Of a DNA stretch of 64,000 bases, positions 49,516-57,419 are shown one piece after another. Location: positions 582,148 through 646,147 of the forward strand of contig NZ_VISR01000001.1 in the NCBI RefSeq assembly GCF_007827595.1, in the 5' to 3' direction. Numbering within the stretch: position 1 is the first letter of the stretch; every line of letters begins with the position of its first letter. The stretch comes from Streptomyces sp. BK340. Its GTDB lineage: Bacteria; Actinomycetota; Actinomycetes; Streptomycetales; Streptomycetaceae. A program made the translations under genes and the position numbers. The notes beneath the pieces are model-generated. The model saw nothing but the letters and a program-made list of their open reading frames with translations, was not told where the DNA came from and made no database searches.

Positions 49516-49842
49516 CTACGCCTGGCCGGTCTCGAACCGCGAGATGCTGCCGTCGTCCTCGATCTCGAAGTGCCACTTGGTGCGCATCTCGCCCCAGGCG
49601 TCGTTGCGGTAGCGGGCGATGAGGTCGCGGCCGCCGCGGGACTCGTTGTCGACGTCGATGTGGCCGTTGGAGGAGAAGATCTCCTGGTCGATCCACTCGG
49701 CGAGGTCGCGGTCGGAGCCGTCGTCGGACATCGTCGCGCCCGGCGACAGGAGGGACATGAAGCCCTCGCGGTCGCGCGAGTTCACGGCGTTGACGAAGGC
49801 CCGGACGGACGGATCGCTGAGCTTGGCTGGCTGAATCGTCAT
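49516..49842 (-). CDS. NTF2-like (nuclear transport factor 2) fold protein
   Basis: A 108-residue alpha+beta cone-fold protein. It starts with VRAFVNAVNSRDREGFMSLL, a typical SnoaL/NTF2 helix, then SPGATMSDDG, the acidic WIDQEIF and the beta strand MRTKWHFEIEDDGSISRFE. Such proteins can be small enzymes, immunity proteins or ligand carriers; no catalytic residues can be picked out. The ATG at 49,842 is the most sensible start. It lies 67 bases upstream of the reductase gene on the same strand. Confidence 0.82.
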   Translation of the reverse strand: MTIQPAKLSDPSVRAFVNAVNSRDREGFMSLLSPGATMSDDGSDRDLAEWIDQEIFSSNGHIDVDNESRGGRDLIARYRNDAWGEMRTKWHFEIEDDGSISRFETGQA

Positions 49843-49963
49843 GGCGTCAGACTCACACCGCTCCCCCGCACCCGCCACCCGAACGCCCTCCACGACAGGC
49901 CCGCACGAGCGCCGGATGCGACGGTGAAAGGGGACTTCATAGGCGCTGACAGGAGTGACGACC

Positions 49964-50509
49964 GTGACCTGTTACGACCGACGTGATCTGGGCCTGCTGC
50001 TGCTCCGGCTGGGGACGGGCGGGGTGCTCGTCGCCCACGGCTCGCAGAAGCTGTTCGGCTGGTTCGGCGGCCACGGCCTGGAGGGCACGGGCCAGTTCAT
50101 GGAGTCCGTCGGCTACGCGCCCGGCAAGGCGAGCGCGACGGCGGCGGGCCTGGCGGAGGCGGGCGGCGGCACCTTGCTGGCGCTGGGCCTGGCGACCCCG
50201 GCGGCGGGCGCGGCGGCGGCCGGCGCGATGGCCGGGGCGGCGGCGGTCCACAAGCCCAACGGCTTCTTCGCCCAGGAGGGCGGCTACGAGTACGCGGCGA
50301 CCCTGGGCCTGTGCGCAGCCGGCCTGGCCATCGCGGGCCCGGGCCGCCTCTCCCTCGACCACGCGTCCGGGCATGTTTTCGACCGGGGGTGGATGGTGCC
50401 GCTGGCGCTGGGAGTGACGGCGGCGGCCACGGCGGTCGTGGTGGGGGCGCGGAACCGTCGGGTCCGGCAGAAGACGGAGGGCGAGCAGGAGGTGCTGTTC
50501 GAGGACTAG
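49964..50509 (+). CDS. DoxX-family membrane protein
   Basis: A 181-residue protein with four helices. The DoxX start is LGLLLLRLGTGGVLVAHGSQKLFGWFGGHG, in two parts (LLRLGTGGVLVAHGSQ, KLFGWFGG). HKPNGFFAQEGGYEY is the conserved loop before helix 4. DoxX proteins have been linked to redox balance and thiol stress as membrane subunits. The start is GTG 49,964, not GTG 49,955: AGGAG at 49,951-49,955 is correctly spaced only for the former. Its 3' end lies in the first unit of a 36-base tandem duplication that carries into the next gene's leader. Confidence 0.85.
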   Translation: MTCYDRRDLGLLLLRLGTGGVLVAHGSQKLFGWFGGHGLEGTGQFMESVGYAPGKASATAAGLAEAGGGTLLALGLATPAAGAAAAGAMAGAAAVHKPNGFFAQEGGYEYAATLGLCAAGLAIAGPGRLSLDHASGHVFDRGWMVPLALGVTAAATAVVVGARNRRVRQKTEGEQEVLFED

Positions 50510-50560
50510 CCCTGTCCGGGGCATGAGGTGCTGTTCGAGAACTGGCCCACCTGGGGGCAT
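50489..50560 (+). repeat. Two adjacent 36-base tandem repeats at the end of the DoxX gene
   Basis: Unit 1 is 50,489-50,524 and unit 2 is 50,525-50,560. Both begin GAGGTGCTGTTCGAG and end GGGGCAT and agree at 29 of 36 bases. Unit 1 carries the DoxX stop (GACTAG), while unit 2 has GAACTGG and so would read through. The ATG in the second unit's tail is 15 bases before the MazG-like start. Confidence 0.8.
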
Positions 50561-50575
50561 GCCAAGCTTCTGGGC

Positions 50576-50914
50576 ATGAGCGACCAGGACATCTCCCCCG
50601 CCCTCTGGCCGACGATCGACGAACTCTGGGACCGCCTGGAGGCGACTCGCAGGCACGCCGGCCCGGAGGGCGTACTGCTCCGCATCCTCAAGTTGTCGGA
50701 GGAGGTGGGCGAGGTGGCCGAGGCGGTGATCGGCGCGACGGGCCAGAACCCGCGTAAGGGGGTCACCCACACGTGGGAGGACGTCCAGTCCGAACTGTGC
50801 GATGTGGCGATCACGGCGCTGGTGGCGCTGCGGACGCTGACGCCGGAGGCGCGAGAGGTCTTCGACGCCCACTTGAAGGGTGTGCGGGAACGACCGCTGA
50901 CTCCTCCTGTCTGA
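50576..50914 (+). CDS. MazG-like nucleotide pyrophosphohydrolase
   Basis: A 112-residue all-alpha NTP pyrophosphatase. The metal-binding E-x-x-E pair is in LKLSEEVGEVAEAVIG near residue 44, and the second pair is in EDVQSELCDVAITAL near 76. A single MazG-like domain of this size usually hydrolyses non-canonical or damaged NTPs to NMP. The ATG at 50,576 is the start because the upstream 36-base repeat is not conserved. It lies 66 bases downstream of the DoxX gene, in the same direction. Confidence 0.85.
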   Translation: MSDQDISPALWPTIDELWDRLEATRRHAGPEGVLLRILKLSEEVGEVAEAVIGATGQNPRKGVTHTWEDVQSELCDVAITALVALRTLTPEAREVFDAHLKGVRERPLTPPV

Positions 50915-51012
50915 GCACGCGCCCACGGCTGCCCTCGGCCAACGAGGCAGCCCCGCACTGTAAGCCTGATCGGCAGCGTCATCGAGAGGTGTCGAGGGAG
51001 CGTGCCCCGGGG

Positions 51013-52680
51013 TCAGGGCACGGACTGGAGGTGGCCGCTGGTGATGACGCCGTCGCTGACGTTGTAGATGCCGGTGAACCGTTTGACGGAACCGTCGGTC
51101 TGGGTCGCTGTCAGGTCGACGGAGGACTGGGTCGGGCCTGTGTCCTGCGCGGTGACGGCGTCGTGGGTGGTGGTGGCGAAGCCGTGGACGAACGAGGCGA
51201 AACTGCCGCCGAGGTTGTCGCCGCCGAGTTTCCAAGCCGTGGTGTAGTCCTGTTTGTTGATGGCGGCGTAGTAGGCAAGGACGATGCCGGAGGGGCTGGT
51301 CGCGGAGGCCGATTCCGAGGGACTCTTGGGAGAGGACGTCCCAGGGGAGAGCGACGGACTCGGTGTCGGCGGGATGGTGGTTGCCGCGGAGGCAGGCACT
51401 GGGCTGGTGACAGCAGGGGCGGGCGTGGTGGGGAGGGCGCGTGGGCGCTGCGTGTGGGCGTGGCTCGGGTGGTCGTTCGGTAGTAACCAGTGCACGACAC
51501 CGATGGTGATGCCGGTTGCTGCGACGACCGCTGCGACTGCCGGCAGCCAGGCACTGCGGATGCGGAAGCCGCCGCCTCGTGGGGGCAGTGCGTGGACGCC
51601 GTGGCTGCTCGGCCCGGGGGCGACGGAGCCGGCTGTTGATCCCTCTTTTCGGAGGGGGGCGAGCCGGTCGTACGCCGGCCCGGCGCTGACGGTCCTGGCG
51701 TCGGCGAGCGCGGTGCGCTCCGCTGAGGGCGATGGGAGTGTGGACGCCTCCGTCACTTCCTCGCGGCTGACGTCACGGCCGTCGGTCGCAGGTGCGGCTC
51801 GCTGTCTGAGTGTGTCGGGGTGAAGGGTGTGCGCCGGCGGGGTGCCGTCGGGCGCGGCCGTGCCCAGTGCCGCCGCCGCGCTCAGCGCCGCGGCGGCGAG
51901 CTTGGCCGCCGGGTCGGCGAGGTGCAGCGTGACGTCGGGCACGGGCACCGTACCGGAGGCAGACGCAGGGATCTCCCGCGCGGCGGGCAGGCGGAACGTC
52001 GCGTCGTCCGGCGGTACGAGCGCTCCCAGCGCGGCCGCCTCCTCGGGGCGGTCACAGACGAAGGCCGTCAGTCCCAGCTCGGTGCGCACCCGGTCGGCCG
52101 CACCCGGGAGCAGCGCGGCCTGCCCGGTGAGGTAGACCGCGGCGAGTCGTCCCGGCCCCAGGGCCGCGTGATCGATGCCGGACGCGCTCTCGTCGATCAC
52201 CCGGCGGCGGGCCTGGTCGAGTCGGCCGGGCCCGGCATCGTCCGGCGTCATGCCCGGGAAGATGTCCTGGGCCACCGGCTGCAGGCCGGTGGCCGTATGG
52301 CTCTGCACGGAGACCTCGGCGGACTTGCGGCGCGCATCGTAGACGGCGAGGCAGGCCCCCTCCGGCAGGGCGAGCCGGGCGCGGAAGTACCTGGCCAGCG
52401 CCGACACGCCCGACGTGAAATGTGGATCGGGCAGATCCGCGGCGCGCGCCTGAAGCTGCGCCTGGCTGAACTCCGCCTCCGTCCAGCCGAGCGGGTGCAC
52501 GATCACCAGTCCGGCGACCGTGTGACCGCGGGCCGCGGCCGTCTCGGCCGCGGTGCGAAGCAGTTGCTCAGCCGTGGCCACCGGGCCGTTCAGGTCCAAC
52601 GCCGTGATCCGTCCGTGCGCCGCGATGGCGGCGCACGGACGGAGTGCGGTGGCATCCACGGCGAGCTTCCACTGAGCCAT
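51013..52680 (-). CDS. Actin/Hsp70-fold ATPase-like single-pass membrane protein
   Basis: A 555-residue protein. Residues 1-240 resemble the actin/Hsp70 ATPase fold: phosphate-loop-like start QWKLAVDATALRPC (a degenerate D-x-G), VAGLVIVHPLGWTEAEF, LAVYDARRKSAEVSV (adenosine-strand D) and VYLTGQAALLPGAADRVRTE, close to the GGSSxxPxVxxxL pattern. A Pro/Ala/Thr-rich linker follows, then one helix (AWLPAVAAVVAATGITIGVV) near residue 370. Outside is a Pro/Ser linker and an NTF2-like C-terminal domain (YYAAINKQDYTTAWKLGG). It is the last of three co-oriented genes. The catalytic competence of the ATPase fold is doubtful because loops are altered. The start at ATG 52,680 follows GGGGGGACG. Confidence 0.75.
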   Translation of the reverse strand: MAQWKLAVDATALRPCAAIAAHGRITALDLNGPVATAEQLLRTAAETAAARGHTVAGLVIVHPLGWTEAEFSQAQLQARAADLPDPHFTSGVSALARYFRARLALPEGACLAVYDARRKSAEVSVQSHTATGLQPVAQDIFPGMTPDDAGPGRLDQARRRVIDESASGIDHAALGPGRLAAVYLTGQAALLPGAADRVRTELGLTAFVCDRPEEAAALGALVPPDDATFRLPAAREIPASASGTVPVPDVTLHLADPAAKLAAAALSAAAALGTAAPDGTPPAHTLHPDTLRQRAAPATDGRDVSREEVTEASTLPSPSAERTALADARTVSAGPAYDRLAPLRKEGSTAGSVAPGPSSHGVHALPPRGGGFRIRSAWLPAVAAVVAATGITIGVVHWLLPNDHPSHAHTQRPRALPTTPAPAVTSPVPASAATTIPPTPSPSLSPGTSSPKSPSESASATSPSGIVLAYYAAINKQDYTTAWKLGGDNLGGSFASFVHGFATTTHDAVTAQDTGPTQSSVDLTATQTDGSVKRFTGIYNVSDGVITSGHLQSVP

Positions 52681-52720
52681 CGCGCTCGTCCCCCCAGAGT
52701 GGTCGATGGTGTCGGCGGCC

Positions 52721-53182
52721 TCAGCCGCCGAAGAGCCTGAGGACGACCGCCTGCAGTTTCGCCAGCGAGTCGACCAGGGTGGTGGCACTCGCGGCCAGGG
52801 TGCCGCCGGCCGTGGTCAGCGAGGTCGCCGAGGTCAGGGCGTCCACCGCGAAGGAGAGGTGACGCCGGATCACACCGGGCCGCGGTTCCTCCTGAACCAC
52901 CTCGTCCCCCACCCGGTCGAGCGAGCAAAGGGCCTCGTCCGCCTCGTCGTCCGGGAGGGTGCCGGCGCCCGTCTCCCGCAGCCGCGCCAGATCGTCGCGT
53001 ACGGCCTGGAGCGCGGTGAGCAGGTCAGCGACGGTGACCTGCTCGGGCAGGGTGGGCGGGGTGGCGAAGTGCTGGGTGAGGGTGTTGCGCTCCCCGACAG
53101 CCTGGTTGCCCTGGTTGGGGGAGTCGATGTTGACGATGCCGGGCTGGTGCTGCCAGCCCGGTGCGGTCGGGTCGGGATGCAC
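52721..53182 (-). CDS. Small protein with N-terminal SPN-GNQAVG motif, middle gene of the cluster
   Basis: A 153-residue protein. It opens with HPDPTAPGWQHQPGIVNID and then SPNQGNQAVGERNTL, a short Asn/Gly motif that recurs at the C-terminus of the neighbour. A helical bundle follows (VADLLTALQAVRDDLARLRE, EALCSLDRVGDEVVQEE, HLSFAVDALTSATSLTTAGG) and a hydrophobic tail LAKLQAVVLRLFGG. The architecture (Asn/Gly tip, coiled-coil, Gly/Ala hydrophobic end) resembles the small adaptor proteins of actinobacterial NTPase conflict systems. GTG 53,182 is chosen because GGAGGAG lies 5 bases upstream. The gap to the next gene is 40 bases. Function unknown. Confidence 0.75.
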   Translation of the reverse strand: MHPDPTAPGWQHQPGIVNIDSPNQGNQAVGERNTLTQHFATPPTLPEQVTVADLLTALQAVRDDLARLRETGAGTLPDDEADEALCSLDRVGDEVVQEEPRPGVIRRHLSFAVDALTSATSLTTAGGTLAASATTLVDSLAKLQAVVLRLFGG

Positions 53183-53208
53183 GAAGCTCCTCCACGCGGG
53201 GGATCGAA

Positions 53209-54993
53209 TCAAGGGACCTTGGTCTGGCGCAGGTTGTTGACCCGGCCGACGGCCTGGTTGCCGGAGTTGGGCGAGTTGACGTTCTGGATCCCGGTGCTGA
53301 TGTTCATGTTCCCGGCGACGAGCAGCTGGACAGCCTGCTCGAACTCCGAGGTGTCGTACCCCGCACGCCGTAGCTCCGCGAGGACCGCGGTGAAGGCCCG
53401 CTCGCGGATGCTGGTGAAGAACCTGCGCACGTCCAGCTCCTGGAAGAGCTGCTGGTAGTACGGCTCGGCACCGAGCTCGCGCAGGCTGACCTGGGGGCTG
53501 TGGTCGACCGGCCGACCGAGCTCGTGCATCCGCCGGTACCAGCGGCGGCGGGCGGCGGTACGGACCGCCGACCGGAGTATCGCCCAGGGCTCCACGGCGG
53601 CGGTGCACACGTCCAGGGCGAAGGAACGCACCGCGCGCCACAGCGCGTGGCCGCCGTCCTCCAGCGGACGGGGAGGCAGGATGTCGTCCACCACACGGTA
53701 TCGCTCGGCCACCGGCGGCAGGAGGAAGGCCAGGCCCTCTACCTGGAGCAGGCCGCCCTGGACGTTGGCACGCAGGAAGAGCGCCGCGACCAACTGACGC
53801 TGCCACAGCTCGGCGCGCACCTCGAGGAAGTGCCGGATCCGCTCGTGCGATCCGAGGTCCAGCAGGTCGGCCCAGGCAGGCGCGAGTGTCTGCACACCGG
53901 ATACCGGGTCGGCGACGCTGAGGGCGCCGTACCAGTTCTCGGGCGCGTCCGGTCGTCGTCCGGCGCGGAAGACCCGGTCCCGCACCGTCAGATGGTGTAG
54001 GAAATCCCCAGGGTAGAGGTCACCCTGCGAGAGCTCGGCCACAGCCGCGGTGATGCTGCGGTGCAGGGTGGGAAGTTCGAGGGGTACCAGTGGGGCACTC
54101 CCGTTGCGCTGCTGTGTGCTGGGGCGCAGTTCGATGGGGAATGACCACCCCTCGTGCTCCAGACGCAGGCCGGCACCGACGAACGGGGAGAAGTCGCTGT
54201 AGAGAGTCTCCGCCTCGGCAGGGCGTTCCTGTAGGCGGGCGAAGACCGGCGAGAGACGTGTGGACTGCGGGCCGGGCTCGGTGCCGCCGGGCTCATGCAG
54301 GGCGGCCAGGTGGAGGTGCCGGCGGTAGCGCAGGACGGCGCCGATGGCGACCCACGCCAGCAGGAAGGCGGCGATGCCCAGCAGTGACGGGTTCCACGTT
54401 GCTCCTTGGGCCACCACTCCGCCCGAGTCCGGGGGCACTCCGGTGGTCGTTGAGGAGAGCCCTTGGCCGATGGCGGCGATCACCAGGAGGACCAGGCCGG
54501 CCGAGAAGAGGAGGCACAGGCCCAGAGCGGCCAGGCCTCGGCGGAGCAGCAGCCGCCAAAGGGTGCCCCGGTCGAATCTGCCCTTGCCGATGAACGGTCC
54601 GAACGACCAGGTGACGGCGCGGACGAGGAGCACCACGAGCAGGGCGAGGGCGAAGTCGGCACGGTCGGTGAGCAGTCCGACGAAGGCGACCAGGATGATC
54701 AGGCCGCCGGCCACCGCGCCCTCCCACCGCGCCCGCAGACATGCGGCGAGCACCGCCGCCATGTCGACCCCGGGCGACGCGGCCGGCACCCGGTGCTGCT
54801 CCTCCACCAGTTCTCTGATGGCCGCCTGACGGAACGTCCGGTCCAGGAAGGCCGCCGCGCACAGGTGCCGCGTCGCGTCCCCGCCGGGTGGTCCGGCCTG
54901 GTGTTCCAGCAGATCGCGCGCGTCTGCAGGACCGGGTCTCCCCGAAACGGTCCCCATTGGCATGCCCATAGGTCGGTACCCCCGCATCCCCAT
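53209..54993 (-). CDS. Large membrane protein with C-terminal SPN-GNQAVG motif, first gene of the cluster
   Basis: About 594 residues. The N-terminus has ATRHLCAAAFLDRTFRQAAI, a pattern seen in Streptomyces membrane proteins of unknown role. Helices then follow: VAGGLIILVAFVGLLT, ALALLVVLLVRAVTWSF, RGLAALGLCLLFSAGLVLLV and LLGIAAFLLAWVAIGAVL. Next comes a roughly 300-residue soluble domain rich in Arg/Leu, and a C-terminal tip with NINSPNSG-like GIQNVNSPNSGNQAVG. The start is uncertain; ATG 54,993 and GTG 55,017 are options. Predicted inner-membrane protein with a cytoplasmic C-terminal domain. No known family name is supported. Confidence 0.7.
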   Translation of the reverse strand: MGMRGYRPMGMPMGTVSGRPGPADARDLLEHQAGPPGGDATRHLCAAAFLDRTFRQAAIRELVEEQHRVPAASPGVDMAAVLAACLRARWEGAVAGGLIILVAFVGLLTDRADFALALLVVLLVRAVTWSFGPFIGKGRFDRGTLWRLLLRRGLAALGLCLLFSAGLVLLVIAAIGQGLSSTTTGVPPDSGGVVAQGATWNPSLLGIAAFLLAWVAIGAVLRYRRHLHLAALHEPGGTEPGPQSTRLSPVFARLQERPAEAETLYSDFSPFVGAGLRLEHEGWSFPIELRPSTQQRNGSAPLVPLELPTLHRSITAAVAELSQGDLYPGDFLHHLTVRDRVFRAGRRPDAPENWYGALSVADPVSGVQTLAPAWADLLDLGSHERIRHFLEVRAELWQRQLVAALFLRANVQGGLLQVEGLAFLLPPVAERYRVVDDILPPRPLEDGGHALWRAVRSFALDVCTAAVEPWAILRSAVRTAARRRWYRRMHELGRPVDHSPQVSLRELGAEPYYQQLFQELDVRRFFTSIRERAFTAVLAELRRAGYDTSEFEQAVQLLVAGNMNISTGIQNVNSPNSGNQAVGRVNNLRQTKVP

Positions 54994-55017
54994 GGTGCGC
55001 ACACGCGTGACGCACAC

Positions 55018-55395
55018 AGAACAAATCGCCTGATCCCCGCGAAGAGGACGGGATCGGCCAACTCAGAGTAGAACTGATCTGTGGGCGCAGAGAGGGATTC
55101 GACGCACTTTCCGTCCCAGATGGAAACCGCGACGCCGAGTGGGGTCCTATGGCGACGCTTTCACGCACCACTGATCTGACGGGACACCAGATCCTTTATG
55201 AAAAACCGGTGTTGGGACGGGTTCTTCGGCAGGAAGGCACTGGAGCGCCTGTCTGCCACAGGCCGTGGCGGTGCAGCCGATCGCGTATACCGGGCAGGAA
55301 CCGGGAGTCGGCGGCGGTGACCTGAGCGGTCGCCACGTCCGTGCTCACGTTGACGCCGTCGGCCGTGCAGGTGCGCAAGCGAGGGTCCGTGGTCC
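55018..55395. other. 378-base gap before the membrane/ATPase cluster
   Basis: No convincing gene. A 60-codon minus-strand frame at 55,196-55,378 has the segment DVATAQVTAADSRFLPGIRD, which reads like the start of a domain, but it has no ribosome site and ends at once. It may be the remnant of a longer gene or chance. Codon use in it is not strongly Streptomyces-like. Promoters of the cluster probably lie in the 55,020-55,150 part. Confidence 0.4.
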
Positions 55396-56073
55396 TCAGT
55401 ACCGGATCTCGACGACGCGCCCTTCCACGTCCAGCTCAGGCATCTCAGGAATCCGCCCCGCGACCCCCAGCCCGATCCGGTGCGCCGACCAGGCCGCCGC
55501 AGCGGCATCGAGGACATCGTCCACAGGAACACGATCCGCCTCGCCGAGTTCATCCGGCAGCACGATCCCAGCTGCGGCCAGCAACCGGCGACGTGCATTC
55601 TGCCCACGCCACGTCTTCTTGGCGTGATCCAACGGCACCCCTCCCGCCAGGGCGAAGAAGGACACCTCGGGGTGCACCTCATGGATCCGCTCGTCGGCGA
55701 GCCAGCACGCGCGGGCCTCGAGGAGTTTCGGAGCGAGAGCCCACGCCTGTCGGCTCAGTCGGTGGCCGGTGAGTTCATGGCAGCGGTCGCCGGCCGAGAG
55801 GTAATCCGGTTCCCGCCATGCCGGGCGCGGTGCCACGAGGAAGACACTGTTGCGCCGTGCTCCGAGGAGCGCCCTCGCGCCGAGATCAGCCGCGCGCCAG
55901 CCCTTCTCGATCAGGCCCAGCGGCATGTCCACCGCGATCGCCTCTGCCCCGGCGGCACGCTTGATCAGTACATCGAGACGGAGGCCCACGAGGCTGCCCG
56001 CGAACGTGCCGTCCGTGAGTCTGATCCCTGTCCACCCCGGCCTGCCGCAGGCATCGACCCCCAGGACTTCCAT
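55396..56073 (-). CDS. DUF429-domain protein
   Basis: A 225-residue protein of the DUF429 family, an RNase H-like nuclease-related fold. It starts with MEVLGVDACGRPGWTGIRL, the first strand with its conserved Asp and Gly. The second acidic residue is in AIAVDMPLGLIEKG, and VHPEVSFFALAG and LDAAAAAWSAHR follow, with the third Asp. These three acidic positions match an RNase H-type active site, but the substrate is unknown. The ATG at 56,073 follows GAGGCGGG; the frame is open into rnpB, which is non-coding. It is the gene just downstream of rnpB on the same strand. Confidence 0.88.
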   Translation of the reverse strand: MEVLGVDACGRPGWTGIRLTDGTFAGSLVGLRLDVLIKRAAGAEAIAVDMPLGLIEKGWRAADLGARALLGARRNSVFLVAPRPAWREPDYLSAGDRCHELTGHRLSRQAWALAPKLLEARACWLADERIHEVHPEVSFFALAGGVPLDHAKKTWRGQNARRRLLAAAGIVLPDELGEADRVPVDDVLDAAAAAWSAHRIGLGVAGRIPEMPELDVEGRVVEIRY

Positions 56074-56111
56074 CCCGCCTCGCCTCTCGCGCAGGAGGAA
56101 CAAGAAGGAGA

Positions 56112-56527
56112 GGCAGACGAGTCGGGCTGTACGCCGGGTTCTGTTCCCCGGGTTCCTCGCGGAGCCCAGGGCGACGGCCATCCATCTAGGGCCGACGTTG
56201 CCGCCGGCCTCGTGCGGTCTACCCGCGGACTCGGGCGGGCAGCCCTCGAACGTCCGCGCAGAGCCGCCTTTTACAGCGGCTCCTCTTGACCTTGCTCCGG
56301 GTGGGGTTTACCTAGCTGCCCAGGTCACCCTGGGCACTGGTGGTCTCTTACACCACCGTTTCACCCTTACCGAGGGCCGAAGCCCCCGGCGGTTTGCTTT
56401 CTGTGGCACTGTCCCGCGGGTCACCCCGGGTGGCCGTTAGCCACCACCCTGCCCTGTGGAGCCCGGACGTTCCTCGGGAAGCCCCCCTAGGGGGACTCCA
56501 CGCGGCCGTCCGCCCGGCTCGTCTGCC
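56112..56527 (-). ncRNA. rnpB: RNase P RNA (bacterial type A)
   Basis: About 416 bases; the catalytic RNA of RNase P, which matures tRNA 5' ends. On the minus strand it begins with GGCAGACGAGCCGGGC and ends with the complementary TCGTCTGCC, the P1 helix. The conserved core block is GAGGAACGTCCGGGCTCC, with C where many RNase P RNAs have A. CACAGGGCAGGGTGGTGGCTA and ACAGTGCCACAGAAA follow, as do AAGGGTGAAACGGTGGTG and GTAAGAGACCACC, all hallmark segments (parts quoted separately). Size and order match actinobacterial rnpB. It lies between the DMT exporter and DUF429 genes. Confidence 0.93.
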
Positions 56528-57419
56528 GTGTCGACCATGGTACCGGGCGTGCGGGGCGGCGTGGGCCGGCGGTCGCCGTGGCCAGTACCGAGCCCGCCAG
56601 GATCAGGGTGAAGGCGATCAGGATGCCGGAGGTCAGCGGCTCGTTCAGGAACAGGGCTCCCGCCGCCACCGCCACCGCCGGGTTGACGTACGTGATGACC
56701 GTCGAGCGGGTCGGGCCGACCTCCTTGATCAGTTCCAGGAAGGCCACGAAGGCCAGCGCCGTGCAGATGACGCCCAGGCCGGCGAGGGAGGCCAGGACCT
56801 GGCCCGACGGCACGGTGGACGGCCAGGTGGCCGCTGCCGCGGGGGCGTAGACCAGGGCGGCCAGGGTCAGGCACGGGGCCGTGAGCTGGAGGGTGGGGAC
56901 GTCCTTCAGCCATCGCGCGGCTATCAGCGGGGCCGTCGCATAGCCCAGGACGGTCAGCAGGACCTCGCCGAGCGAGCGTGCGTCGCCGCCGGTGAGGTGG
57001 GGAACGGTGAGGACCGCCACGCCTGCGAGGCCCAGGGCCAGGCCCGCGACCCGCCGTGCGCCGAGGCGTTCCGTGTCGCCGAAGAAGCGGGCGAGGAGGA
57101 CTCCGACTATCGGTACGCCCGCTATCAGCAGGCCCGCCGTGGAGCTGGACAGGTGCCGTTCGGCGTCGGTGAGGGTGAACCACGGGCCGACGATCTCGAT
57201 GCACGCGAACGCCAGCATGGGACGCCAGTGCGTGCGGACCACACTGATCAGGCGGCCCTGGCGGATCGCGAACGGGAGCAGGAGGAGCGCGCCGAGCGCA
57301 CAGCGCGTGAACACCACCATGGCGGGAGACAGGTCACCCACCGCCACCTTGATCATCAGATAGGGAATGCCCCAGACCACTCCCATCAGGGAGAACAGGA
57401 ACCAGCCACGTGCAGTCAT
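56487..57419 (-). CDS. EamA/DMT-family transporter
   Basis: A 310-residue, ten-helix drug/metabolite transporter made of two EamA halves. Segments include WFLFSLMGVVWGIPYLMIKV, GLLIAGVPIVGVLLARFFG and VGPTRSTVITYVNPAVAVAA with the GALFLNEPLT family end. It exports amino acids or small metabolites. The ATG at 57,419 overlaps the AraC stop by four bases, so AraC and DMT are coupled. Its last 14 codons (to 56,487) run 41 bases into the 5' end of rnpB on the same strand. The tail is not conserved and may be a product of lost stops. Confidence 0.88.
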   Translation of the reverse strand: MTARGWFLFSLMGVVWGIPYLMIKVAVGDLSPAMVVFTRCALGALLLLPFAIRQGRLISVVRTHWRPMLAFACIEIVGPWFTLTDAERHLSSSTAGLLIAGVPIVGVLLARFFGDTERLGARRVAGLALGLAGVAVLTVPHLTGGDARSLGEVLLTVLGYATAPLIAARWLKDVPTLQLTAPCLTLAALVYAPAAAATWPSTVPSGQVLASLAGLGVICTALAFVAFLELIKEVGPTRSTVITYVNPAVAVAAGALFLNEPLTSGILIAFTLILAGSVLATATAGPRRPARPVPWSTRQTSRADGRVESP

